Positions 7,679 through 15,723 of a stretch of DNA of 22,400 bases are shown here, in pieces. Source of the stretch: Anaerolineales bacterium UBA3001 (lineage in GTDB: Bacteria; Chloroflexota; Anaerolineae; Anaerolineales; UBA11657); contig DDZT01000022.1 in the NCBI GenBank assembly GCA_002346435.1, forward strand, positions 1 through 22,400. Reading direction: 5' to 3'. The position numbers and the translations under genes were made by a program. The first letter of the stretch is position 1, and every line of letters starts with the position of its first letter. The notes under the pieces are model-generated. The model worked only from the letters and a program-made list of their open reading frames with translations, ran no database searches and was not told where the DNA came from.

Positions 7679-9034
7679 TCATGCCATTTTGTCCACTACA
7701 GAACTTTTCAGTCTCTCCCTTACACCCTCAAACGGTATTCTTTCCATTATCGGGTCAAAAAAGCCGTCAACCACCACCTTGCGAGCCTCTTCGAGATGTA
7801 TTCCACGTGACATCAAATAAAAGAGATGCTCTTCTTCAAGCTTACTTATAGTTGCTGCATGTGTACATCGAACGTCATCAGCCTGGATCTCCAAGCCTGG
7901 TATTGAGTCAGCTCGAGCCTCTTTAGCCAACAACAGATTTCTATTAGCCTGAAACCCATCCGTTTTTTGAGCCCCCGGCTCGACATTAATCATGCCCTGC
8001 CAGACCGATCTACTACCGTCACGCAAAGCACCCTTAAATAAAAGGTCACTGGTTTGACCTTCAGCCCTGTGATTTTGTTGTGTATCGTGGTCCATATGCT
8101 GTTTGCCAGCCGCAAAGTAGAATCCAGACATCCTTCCCCAAGCCCCATTACCAACCAGATCTAAGTCCAGAAACGACTTAGTCAGCTTGCTCCCGATGGC
8201 ACTAAATACCCAATCCAATCTTGCGTCTCTACCAACTTGCGATTTTTCATGCGAAAAATGGTAACAGTTCTCACCTAAGGATTGCATCTCAACGAACTTT
8301 AACTCAGCGTTATCCCCGACAAACACCTCGACCGTACCAGCATGCAACTGCTCGGAACCTTCATCACTAGAACTGATTTCATGAACATATGTCAACGAGC
8401 CGCCCTTTTCGACAGCTATCACAACTCTAGTAAAGTTAGCAATTCGATTTAACCATAAAACAGAATGCAGTGGCATCTCTACTTGAATCCCAGCTGGGAC
8501 ATAAACAAATATCCCTTGATCCACCATTGCGCCAGCCATTGATGCGTGCTTCCCATCAGCAATAGACACTAACTTAGATACGTAACCACTAAATAGTTCT
8601 CCATGATTTTGTGTAGCTGATACAAAATCTGTAAATATAACACCCTTTGAGCTTGCTTCGTCGGCTAAACTACTTTGCAATACCTTCCTTCCTGAAACGA
8701 CAATTTGGCCGCCTTGCCGATCACCTACTAATGGATTGAGCAGATATTCCGGCACCTCAGCCATATTATCTATATCCTTATCATCCCGTATTGCTTTGGA
8801 AAACTTTTCCCAATCTACTCCACTGATGTCCGTACGTCTCCACGCTTCATCTTCCAAGCTGGGCATTGGAGTATCTTTGTAAACTTTAAAAGCCTCCATC
8901 CTATCCTTAGCGTACCATCCAGCGTCTCCCATAATATCCGATATATTAAGAATATCCGACTCATCCACATGCAAGTCGGCAACCGAAGATCTGCGCCCCC
9001 TTACAACTCCATTTCCAGCATCTTTATTAGCCAT
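7679..9034 (-). CDS. sufD: SufD, Fe-S cluster assembly scaffold subunit
   Basis: 451-residue SufB/SufD-family protein that forms the scaffold complex with SufB and SufC. It has the parallel beta-helix core (QVEMPLHSVLWLN, DLLFKGALRDGSRSVWQGMI) and the family C-terminus ADDVRCTHAATISKLEEEHLFYLMSRG. C390-x-H392 corresponds to the C-x-H that participates in the SufB-SufD interface of E. coli. The N-terminal helical part (about 1-120) is typical for SufD and differs from SufB. GAGGTGAT directly precedes ATG 9034. It is separated from sufB by 101 bp that hold a perfect 13-bp hairpin. Confidence 0.94.
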   Translation of the reverse strand: MANKDAGNGVVRGRRSSVADLHVDESDILNISDIMGDAGWYAKDRMEAFKVYKDTPMPSLEDEAWRRTDISGVDWEKFSKAIRDDKDIDNMAEVPEYLLNPLVGDRQGGQIVVSGRKVLQSSLADEASSKGVIFTDFVSATQNHGELFSGYVSKLVSIADGKHASMAGAMVDQGIFVYVPAGIQVEMPLHSVLWLNRIANFTRVVIAVEKGGSLTYVHEISSSDEGSEQLHAGTVEVFVGDNAELKFVEMQSLGENCYHFSHEKSQVGRDARLDWVFSAIGSKLTKSFLDLDLVGNGAWGRMSGFYFAAGKQHMDHDTQQNHRAEGQTSDLLFKGALRDGSRSVWQGMINVEPGAQKTDGFQANRNLLLAKEARADSIPGLEIQADDVRCTHAATISKLEEEHLFYLMSRGIHLEEARKVVVDGFFDPIMERIPFEGVRERLKSSVVDKMA

Positions 9035-9060
9035 ATCACCTCAGTCACATTTTTCATTTA

Positions 9061-9098
9061 GTAAAACAGGGCGAGTAATCAACCGCGCCCTGTTTTAC
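9061..9098 (-). terminator. 13-bp inverted repeat between sufB and sufD (attenuator/processing hairpin)
   Basis: GTAAAACAGGGCG (9061-9073) and CGCCCTGTTTTAC (9086-9098) are perfect complements separated by 12 nt. In the suf transcript the GC part sits at the top of the stem and the 3' arm contains UUUU, but no U-run follows the stem. It resembles a terminator that could work in part. It lies 37 bp after the sufB stop and 26 bp before the sufD start, so it could attenuate or stabilise the upstream sufCB message. Confidence 0.6.
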
Positions 9099-9135
9099 TG
9101 TAGCTATCAATCATTCACCTAAACAACACTTTGCA

Positions 9136-10554
9136 CTAACCTATTGAACCCTCCATTTGTAGTTGGATCAATCTGTTCATCTCAACGGCATATTCCATTG
9201 GCAGCTCTTTTACTAACGGCTCGATAAAGCCTGATACTACCATCGAGGAAGCCTCTTCTTCCGAAAGACCTCTGCTCATCAAATAAAATAATTGGTCTTC
9301 GCCCACCTTAGAGACGGACGCCTCATGTCCGATAGATACATCGTCTTCATCAATTTCAATATACGGGTACGTATCAGATCTAGATGCGTCATCTATAAGC
9401 AGCGCATCGCATACTACATTCGACTTAGAACCACTACATCCCTCATGCACTTTCAGCAATCCTCTATAGGTTGATCTGCCGCCGTTCCTCGATATAGATT
9501 TTGATATTATTTTGGAGGTTGTATCAGGAGCCACATGAACGATCTTTCCGCCAGCATCTTGATGTTGTCCCGCACCAGCGAAGGCAATTGACAAAACTTC
9601 GCCATGGGCACCTTTTTCCATCAAATATACAGAAGGGTACTTCATCGTAAGCTTAGAGCCTAGATTTCCATCAACCCATTCCATAACTGCATTTTGATAA
9701 GCGGTAGCTCGTTTTGTAACGAGATTATATACATTATTTGACCAGTTCTGGATCGTTGTATATCTACACCGTGCGTCCTTCTTGATAATGATTTCTACAA
9801 CCGCCGAATGCAAAGATTCAGCAGCGTAGGTAGGCGCAGTACATCCCTCAACATAATGCACATTCGCGCCTTCATCAACTATTATCAGTGTGCGTTCAAA
9901 TTGCCCAGCATTATTTGAATTAATTCTAAAGTACGCCTGCAAAGGCATTTCCACATGGACTCCAGGTGGAACATATATGAATGATCCTCCAGACCACACT
10001 GCGGAATTGAGGGCTGCGAACTTATTGTCTTCTGGAGGAATGATGGTACTGAAGTATTCTTTTACGATATCTTCGTGCTGTTTCAGCGCGTCGTCCATTC
10101 CAAGAAATATAACCCCCTGGTCCTCCAGGTTTTTTTGAATATTATGGTAGACCACCTCTGAATCATATTGAGCGCCTACTCCGGATAGAAACTTCTGCTC
10201 CGCCTCAGGTATACCAAGTCGATCAAAAGTGTTCTTTACTTCATCAGACACATCATCCCAATCTCTGGCACCTTCATCTGGGGGTTTAATATAGTAGTAG
10301 ATGTCATCAAAATCAATCTGCTGTACGTTGCCACCCCAATCAGGCATTGGCTTATCAAAGAATATATCCAATGATTTATGCCTAAATTCTCTCATCCAAT
10401 CTGGCTCACCTTTCATGTCACTCATTTGATCAATTACATCATGATCCACACCTTTACGAGTCTTGAAAGTATAAGTATCTTTTTCGTGAAACCCATATTT
10501 TTCAGTATATCTTTCGTTTATTGTAGCAACTACGGCCTGCTCTTGGTCAGTCAT
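9136..10554 (-). CDS. sufB: SufB, Fe-S cluster assembly scaffold subunit
   Basis: 472-residue core scaffold on which nascent clusters form in the SufBC2D complex. Very well conserved: GLSEEEASSMVVSGFIEP near the C-terminus and SNVVCDALLIDD with C382. H410-E411 lies in SIGHEASVSKVGEDQ. The 29-residue spacing from C382 to E411 equals that from C405 to E434 in E. coli SufB, so the residues used for sulfur transfer and assembly are kept. AGGAG lies 8 nt before ATG 10554. It follows sufC by 57 bp. Confidence 0.96.
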   Translation of the reverse strand: MTDQEQAVVATINERYTEKYGFHEKDTYTFKTRKGVDHDVIDQMSDMKGEPDWMREFRHKSLDIFFDKPMPDWGGNVQQIDFDDIYYYIKPPDEGARDWDDVSDEVKNTFDRLGIPEAEQKFLSGVGAQYDSEVVYHNIQKNLEDQGVIFLGMDDALKQHEDIVKEYFSTIIPPEDNKFAALNSAVWSGGSFIYVPPGVHVEMPLQAYFRINSNNAGQFERTLIIVDEGANVHYVEGCTAPTYAAESLHSAVVEIIIKKDARCRYTTIQNWSNNVYNLVTKRATAYQNAVMEWVDGNLGSKLTMKYPSVYLMEKGAHGEVLSIAFAGAGQHQDAGGKIVHVAPDTTSKIISKSISRNGGRSTYRGLLKVHEGCSGSKSNVVCDALLIDDASRSDTYPYIEIDEDDVSIGHEASVSKVGEDQLFYLMSRGLSEEEASSMVVSGFIEPLVKELPMEYAVEMNRLIQLQMEGSIG

Positions 10555-10611
10555 ATCAATTACTCCTATCTACACATCTTATGCAATAGTCTTACAGCAG
10601 AAACAATACTA

Positions 10612-11376
10612 TTAGCTGTGAGCACTTCGTATCCACTCATACCCTAGCTCTTCAAGCTTTAATGCAAGGTCCGGTCCACCACTTTCCACTATTTTTCCCT
10701 CATACATAACGTGAACATGTTCAGGCACTATGTAACTCAAAAGTCGCTGATAATGAGTAATAACTAGCACCCCCAATCCAGGACCCACAAGCTTATTGAC
10801 GCCCTCTGCCACGATTTTCAACGCGTCAATATCTAATCCTGAGTCTGTTTCGTCTAGTACGGCAACGTCGGGTTCAAGGGTAGCCAGCTGCAATATTTCC
10901 GCTCTTTTCTTTTCACCACCAGAAAACCCATCATTGAGATAACGTCCTGCAACATCATGTGACATATCCAACGACGACATTTTATCTTTAAGCAATTTCC
11001 GAAACTCTGGTATAGGAATACCTTTGTCTTCGCTGTCTTCAGCCTTTCTCCTAGAATTTATAGCTGTGCGTAGAAAGTTAGCCACTGTCACCCCAGGTAT
11101 GGCAACCGGGTACTGAAACGCCAAAAATAGGCCCTTCCTAGACCTTTCGTCAGGCCCAAGCTCCAACATATCTTCACCCTTAAAAACCACTTCGCCATCT
11201 GTAATTTCATAATTTGGATGCCCCATCAAGGCATGTGCAAGCGTGCTCTTACCGCTTCCATTTGGACCCATCAAAGCATGAATCTCACCCTGTTTAACGG
11301 TGAGGTCTACGCCTCGCAAGATATCAGTATCCTCCACTGAAACATGCAAATTACGTATTTCAAGAACTGCACTCAT
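10612..11376 (-). CDS. sufC: SufC, ATPase of the SUF scaffold
   Basis: 254-residue cytoplasmic ABC-type ATPase that drives conformational change in SufBD. It has Walker A GPNGSGKST (37-45), the signature FSGGEKKRAE (151-160), Walker B VAVLDE (171-176), D-loop SGLD (179-182), and a switch His in VITHYQR. No membrane partner is present, as expected for SufC. The upstream sequence has GGGAG 12 nt before the ATG and AGGA almost touching it. A TATACT lies at 11417-11412 on the minus strand, so an internal promoter is possible between the J-like gene and sufC. Confidence 0.96.
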   Translation of the reverse strand: MSAVLEIRNLHVSVEDTDILRGVDLTVKQGEIHALMGPNGSGKSTLAHALMGHPNYEITDGEVVFKGEDMLELGPDERSRKGLFLAFQYPVAIPGVTVANFLRTAINSRRKAEDSEDKGIPIPEFRKLLKDKMSSLDMSHDVAGRYLNDGFSGGEKKRAEILQLATLEPDVAVLDETDSGLDIDALKIVAEGVNKLVGPGLGVLVITHYQRLLSYIVPEHVHVMYEGKIVESGGPDLALKLEELGYEWIRSAHS

Positions 11377-11418
11377 ATCCTATAAACTCTCCCTTATTTA
11401 AAATCATATGAAGTATAA

Positions 11419-11456
11419 CATGACAAATTCAATCAAGCATGGCAAATTCAATCAAG
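11419..11456. repeat. 19-bp tandem duplication across the stop codon of the J-like gene
   Basis: catgacaaattcaatcaag (11419-11437) is followed directly by catggcaaattcaatcaag (11438-11456), with one mismatch. The right copy contains the last coding bases and stop (11448-11450) of the J-domain-like gene, and the left copy lies in the sufC leader. This looks like a local slippage duplication. It puts two TTGATT hexamers upstream of sufC. Confidence 0.85.
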
Positions 11457-12299
11457 ATAGATGACCTCTAACTCAGTACCTGAACTATCCATGTCAATTA
11501 ATTCGCTACTCACCCACCCATCGTTCATAGACGGCCGAGGAGATTCGGTAATCACAAACCAGCTACTTTCTTCATTCCTGCCATATACCACTACGCAATC
11601 CCCTTTCAGGAGTTGGCCCAAAATTGTGTATGAAGTACTTGGTCCAGTCCTGATATTAACCGAAACAGCATTAGGACAAGCACGGATTAGCACTTCAGTC
11701 GGGGTGGCCGATGGCATATTTAATGCGTAGTTGGTTGCTGTTAACGCTTCCGAATAAACCAATAGAGCCTCACGTGTAGCAGTGGCTTTTAAAGCTTCAA
11801 CGGTCGCAGTATGCATTATCGATATCTCTGGAATTTCAGTGGCAAGAACGGACAGTGGCGTCACACTAGATTCTATAGGCTCTATAACACTATCCGTATT
11901 CTCAAAATAATCGTCATTATTATTTACAGCACCTACAAAATACAACCCATAACCTATAGCTCCAATCATCATCAAAAACAATCCTGTAGATAGGAGTACC
12001 GACAAGACATCACTTTTGTTCTCGTCAGGCAAATTTTGTGACTCTTGATGAATCTCATCATTAGCGGTATTGGTAGGCGTATCGTCCATGCGAGCCTTTT
12101 TTACCCGATATTCATTCCTTTTACTGGCATCTGACAGCTCACTGTATGCCCATTTTAGTTCAGAACGGAATTTATCTTCCGTATCTTCAGCAGAACTCGT
12201 TTCAGCCTCATTCATATACTTTTTGTAAGCAGCCTCAATCACGCTCATCTCAGAGTCGGAGCTTATTCCAAGTATGTCATAAGGATTTCGTTTATTCAT
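11448..12299 (-). CDS. J-domain-like membrane protein with extracytoplasmic SH3b domain
   Basis: 283-residue protein with three visible parts. Residues 4-66 look like a DnaJ J-domain (NPYDILGISSDSEMSVIEAAYKKY ... FRSELKWAYSELSDASKRNEY), but the HPD tripeptide needed to stimulate Hsp70 is absent. A single membrane segment lies at about 98-122 (LSVLLSTGLFLMMIGAIGYG). A Ser/Thr-rich linker is followed by a bacterial SH3 domain at about 210-275 (VNIRTGPSTSYTILGQLLKGDCVVVYG ... GWVSSELI). It likely senses or binds something across the membrane; I cannot assign a function. GAGGGAAG precedes ATG 12299. It lies 71 bp ahead of sufC on the same strand, so it may be co-transcribed with the suf genes. 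Confidence 0.75.
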   Translation of the reverse strand: MNKRNPYDILGISSDSEMSVIEAAYKKYMNEAETSSAEDTEDKFRSELKWAYSELSDASKRNEYRVKKARMDDTPTNTANDEIHQESQNLPDENKSDVLSVLLSTGLFLMMIGAIGYGLYFVGAVNNNDDYFENTDSVIEPIESSVTPLSVLATEIPEISIMHTATVEALKATATREALLVYSEALTATNYALNMPSATPTEVLIRACPNAVSVNIRTGPSTSYTILGQLLKGDCVVVYGRNEESSWFVITESPRPSMNDGWVSSELIDMDSSGTELEVIYLD

Positions 12300-12336
12300 T
12301 TACTTCCCTCAGTTAATTATTGCTACCGCACCACCT

Positions 12337-12365
12337 TTGACATCATTTTCCCCACCTGATATACT
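12337..12365 (+). promoter_or_regulatory. Sigma-70-type promoter for the sufT-like gene
   Basis: TTGACA (12337-12342), a 17-bp spacer, then TATACT (12360-12365): a near-consensus housekeeping promoter. Predicted start is near 12372, giving a leader of about 41 nt to the ATG at 12413. It lies in the intergenic region facing away from the suf operon. Confidence 0.75.
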
Positions 12366-12412
12366 CAATAATCAAATTGCAAGCAGCAAAACAGCCTTTA
12401 CTATGGAGACAC

Positions 12413-12739
12413 ATGACATCTACCAACGAAACACAACAAACTGAAGATTCGCGCACCACTCTTATCAGAGACTCTCTCAGAGAAGTTATGGATCCCGAGC
12501 TCGGTATGAACGTTGTTGAACTAGGTCTTATACGCGACATAAACATTGATACCGACTCAGTAAAAATTTCAATGATACTAACTACACCTTTCTGCCCCTA
12601 TGGTCCCGCACTAATTGAGTCAGTTCGCACTGCAGCAGAACAGGCGGCCAACGCGCCAACTTCCGTTGAAATGGGCGCAGAAATGTGGAACCCCGAGATG
12701 ATGGAAGAGGGAGCTGGCGGCGATTGGGGTTTGTTTTGA
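12413..12739 (+). CDS. sufT: SufT-like MIP18/DUF59 Fe-S maturation protein
   Basis: 108-residue MIP18/PaaD-family protein involved in Fe-S cluster maturation or delivery. Visible are the family opener VMDPELGMNVVELGLI (residues 25-40), ISMILTTPFCPYG with the conserved Cys C61, and the C-terminal WNPEMMEEGAGGDWGLF. ATG 12413 is preferred over an upstream TTG at 12377, because GGAG (12405-12408) lies just before it and the residues before it look non-coding. SufT is often inside suf operons. Here it diverges from the operon head and has its own strong promoter. It converges with selD 25 bp away. Confidence 0.87.
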   Translation: MTSTNETQQTEDSRTTLIRDSLREVMDPELGMNVVELGLIRDINIDTDSVKISMILTTPFCPYGPALIESVRTAAEQAANAPTSVEMGAEMWNPEMMEEGAGGDWGLF

Positions 12740-12764
12740 CAACATAACATTGTATTTGCCTAGA

Positions 12765-13853
12765 CTAAGTCAAAACAATCTTTCCTGAATCGCCGGCTAT
12801 CACCTTTCCAATTATCCAACTTTCATCTCCACCACGTCTATCAATAGCCGCCAACAAATCACCTGCATTATCAGGACCCACAGACAACAACAATCCACCA
12901 GATGTCTGTGGGTCAAAAAGCATGTTCGCTCTCCATTCTAATAACTCCTTGACGTAGACAACGTGTTCATCATAGTAACGTTTGTTTGAAAAGAGCCCAC
13001 CTGAGAAAAATCCTGCTTTAGCATATTCCTCGCTACCTTGAATCCAGGGCAAGGATTCTGTTTGGATTTCGATAGCACAACTAGATCCATCAGCGACTTC
13101 ATGAGCGTGCCCAATGAGGCCGTATCCTGTAACATCGGTAGCCGCGTGCACATGAGGGTACATATCATCTGCACCAAGCATACCGCTACGATTTAGCTTA
13201 GTCATGACCTCAAGACAACTTTCTAGATGAAGGTCGTCCACCTTAGACTCCTTCAAGGCAGTAGTTATAACTCCACTACCTAGCGGTTTGGTAAGGACTA
13301 TTAAGTCACCAATCTGTGCTGTGTCGTTGCGCAATATTCTATCTGGATGGACTATACCTGTAACAGCCATACCGAATTTTGGTTCTGAATCTTTTATAGT
13401 ATGACCACCTGCAAGAATCGCTCCTGACTCCACAACCTTATCCAAACCGCCGCGTAAGACGTCACGGATTACGGATGGGTCCATTTTTTCTGGCCATGCC
13501 ACCAAATTGATAGCCAATTGTGGCAACGCACCCATAGCATAGATATCAGATAATGCGTTAGCCGCAGCCACATTACCGTACAAGTACGCATCGTCAACTA
13601 CAGGAGCAAAAAAATCAGCGCTAAAAACCAGTGCCTTATCCTCGTCAATTTTCATTACTGCAGCATCATCCGGATTTTGTAATCCTACTATCAATCCCGG
13701 ATGTCGCTTGTTGCCTACCTGCAGACTAAGATCATCAATGATTCCCCCCAGAACCTGAGGGTCGAGCTTGCCTGCTCAACCCGCACATGAGGCAAAACTA
13801 GTTAACTTAATCTCTTTGCCACTACCCAATCTTCTGTCAGGACTATTAGCCAT
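12765..13853 (-). CDS. selD: Selenophosphate synthase SelD with in-frame UGA (Sec26)
   Basis: 362-residue enzyme making selenophosphate from selenide and ATP, the selenium donor for tRNA-Sec. The region downstream of 13694 is clear SelD: NPDDAAV, FSADFFAPVVDD, AAANALSDIYAMGALP, ILAGGHTI, ATDVTGYGLIGHAHE, FDPQTSGGLL. Reading upstream in the same frame gives the missing N-terminus from ATG 13853, with SFASCAG-U-AGKLDPQVL, where U is a UGA at 13778-13776. C23-x2-U26-x2-K29 matches the catalytic Cys/Sec and Lys of the family. A conventional start after the UGA would delete this essential site. A SECIS-like stem-loop follows the UGA. TAGAAT lies exactly 6 nt before the ATG, suggesting a leaderless message. 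Confidence 0.93.
13745..13761 (-). promoter_or_regulatory. Bacterial SECIS element of selD
   Basis: Starting 15 nt after the UGA, CCCUCAG (13761-13755) pairs with CUGGGGG (13751-13745) around a GUU loop (13754-13752). This is a 7-bp stem with one G-U pair. The loop G lies 22 nt after the UGA. Known bacterial SECIS elements have a small apical loop with a G near its start, roughly 16-37 nt downstream of the UGA, so it fits. Confidence 0.82.
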
Positions 13854-13859
13854 ACCTAT

Positions 13860-13865
13860 ATTCTA
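13860..13865 (-). promoter_or_regulatory. -10 element of selD, leaderless geometry
   Basis: TAGAAT on the minus strand, followed by ATAGGT and then the selD ATG. With a start site about 7 nt after the -10, the A of the ATG would be the first transcribed base. No Shine-Dalgarno is available. No clear -35 is seen. Confidence 0.5.
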
Positions 13866-13941
13866 TCACCGCTGTTAATGTTGATGAATTCCTGCACACT
13901 TATTCCAAACACCTAAATAGTTGATCAAACTACAATCTCTA

Positions 13942-15723
13942 CTACAAATCATGACTGTTTTGACAACTATATACCGGAGTTGGTATATTTTCCATCCTTG
14001 CCTTCAGCTGTATGGCGAGAAAACGTGAGTACAGCCGTGATTGAGTCAATCCTCCACCATGAAACCACAAGCCATCTTGATCGGTAGGCTTCCACATATT
14101 CCTTAATTCGCCCTCCCATGGACCAGGATCATATTTGGTCCCCGAACCCAATCCCCAACACTGACCAATTTTATTCGCCACTTCGGGTGATATAAGCTTA
14201 GAAACCAAACTGGAAATCGGTTTATATCCAGTCGCAAAAACAATAAGATCTGCATCAACCTTGGAATTATCGCTCAATATCATTCCGTCCTCCAATATGG
14301 ACTTCACAGACACTCCACTTCTAAGTTTGACAGCACCACTGACGATCAACTCAGTAGCTCCCACGTCGATGTAATATCCAGAACCCCTATACATGTACAT
14401 CATCTCCAACCCACTTTGGTCATCTCCAAAGGTAAGCGAAAACCCAGCGTCAATCAACCTACGATAATACTCAGAATCTTCTTTGGCAATCTGCACCCAA
14501 TCTGACTTCATCTGATCACGGATTACTTGATACGGGACTGAAGCTCCCATTAAATCTAAATCTGCGGTTGTAATTGGACTGTTTGTATTTGTCTGCTTAT
14601 AACTACTACGTCCAAAAAAAGTTTCAGATCTTACAACAAGCGTGTCTGACCGTTGTATCATAGTCACATTAGCTCCATGCTCCCATAGGTCCATACATAT
14701 ATCGTGAGCCGAATTATTTGACCCTACTACAATACATTCTTTGCCAGCAAACTCGGTGCCCGTATCAAATTCGCTCGAATGGCATATATCTCCTCGAAAG
14801 GATTTTATACCCGCAACATCGGGCGCTTTTGGTTGACCCGATACCCCGGTAGCAATAACAAGGTGCTTCGGCTTAAGTTGAATCAGCTCTCCCTCCCACA
14901 GGACATCTACAATCCACTCTTGCCGATCATCAAAGTACTTTGCACCAACACATGTGCTAGACGTCCAATAGTTTATATCCATGACCTTTACGTACATTTC
15001 CAACCAGTCACCCATTCTATCTTTTGATATAAATATTGGCCAATTTTCAGGAAATTCAAGATATGGCATATGGTTCTGCCATACAGTGTTACGAAGATAG
15101 AGTGACCGATACCGGTTTCGCCAGGAATCTCCGGCCCTTCTGTTTTTATCTAATACGACATTTGTCACACCCAACATATCTAGGCGAGCTGACAAACCTA
15201 TACCTCCTTGACCGCCACCAATAATAACTACATACGGATGCTCAATAGCTCCAAGCCGTTGCTCGCGTTCCAATTTTGCCTCAAGCCAGCTTTTACGGCC
15301 TTTAACAGGAGTATTCACATAACCAATCTCTCTTCTAGCACAGACGGCTTCTTCATGCCCTATCAGCTCTACGATTGTAGTAAATAAGACACTGCATCTT
15401 CCGTCAACTAACGTCAGTCTACCTTTACACTTTGCTATCGCTGTTACAAATGTGAACCAACACGATATTTCATTAGAAACATGTGTCACATCACCGACTA
15501 TCTCCCACTCTTGTACACTAACCTGGGCAGCTGTACTCTTAAACATATTCGCTATATCGTCTATCCCTGCGACAGTAATAATATTCCAGGAAAATGCCAA
15601 CAGATCACGCCAACATGCGTTATCTTCAAATATATCGGTCGTACCTTCATACTCCTGCACCCGCATACTGTCGAAAAATTTTTCTAACCAATTATTGGCT
15701 TGCATATCTGCCGAATTACACAT
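13942..15723 (-). CDS. Group B flavin monooxygenase with N-terminal NTF2-like domain
   Basis: 593-residue FAD- and NADPH-dependent monooxygenase of the FMO/YUCCA/Baeyer-Villiger type. Residues 1-125 resemble a SnoaL/NTF2-like alpha+beta domain (LEKFFDSM, GDVTHVSNEISCWFTF). The FAD Rossmann motif is GGGQGG at 169-174, the fingerprint FRGDICHSSEF lies at 309-319, the NADPH motif VVGSNNSA at 332-339, and ATGYKP near the C-terminus. It oxygenates a soft nucleophile or ketone; the substrate is not inferable. Fusion of an NTF2-like domain to an FMO is known in some bacterial and fungal groups. ATG 15723 lies 6 nt after a minus-strand TATAAT; M7 is an alternative start. Confidence 0.87.
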   Translation of the reverse strand: MCNSADMQANNWLEKFFDSMRVQEYEGTTDIFEDNACWRDLLAFSWNIITVAGIDDIANMFKSTAAQVSVQEWEIVGDVTHVSNEISCWFTFVTAIAKCKGRLTLVDGRCSVLFTTIVELIGHEEAVCARREIGYVNTPVKGRKSWLEAKLEREQRLGAIEHPYVVIIGGGQGGIGLSARLDMLGVTNVVLDKNRRAGDSWRNRYRSLYLRNTVWQNHMPYLEFPENWPIFISKDRMGDWLEMYVKVMDINYWTSSTCVGAKYFDDRQEWIVDVLWEGELIQLKPKHLVIATGVSGQPKAPDVAGIKSFRGDICHSSEFDTGTEFAGKECIVVGSNNSAHDICMDLWEHGANVTMIQRSDTLVVRSETFFGRSSYKQTNTNSPITTADLDLMGASVPYQVIRDQMKSDWVQIAKEDSEYYRRLIDAGFSLTFGDDQSGLEMMYMYRGSGYYIDVGATELIVSGAVKLRSGVSVKSILEDGMILSDNSKVDADLIVFATGYKPISSLVSKLISPEVANKIGQCWGLGSGTKYDPGPWEGELRNMWKPTDQDGLWFHGGGLTQSRLYSRFLAIQLKARMENIPTPVYSCQNSHDL

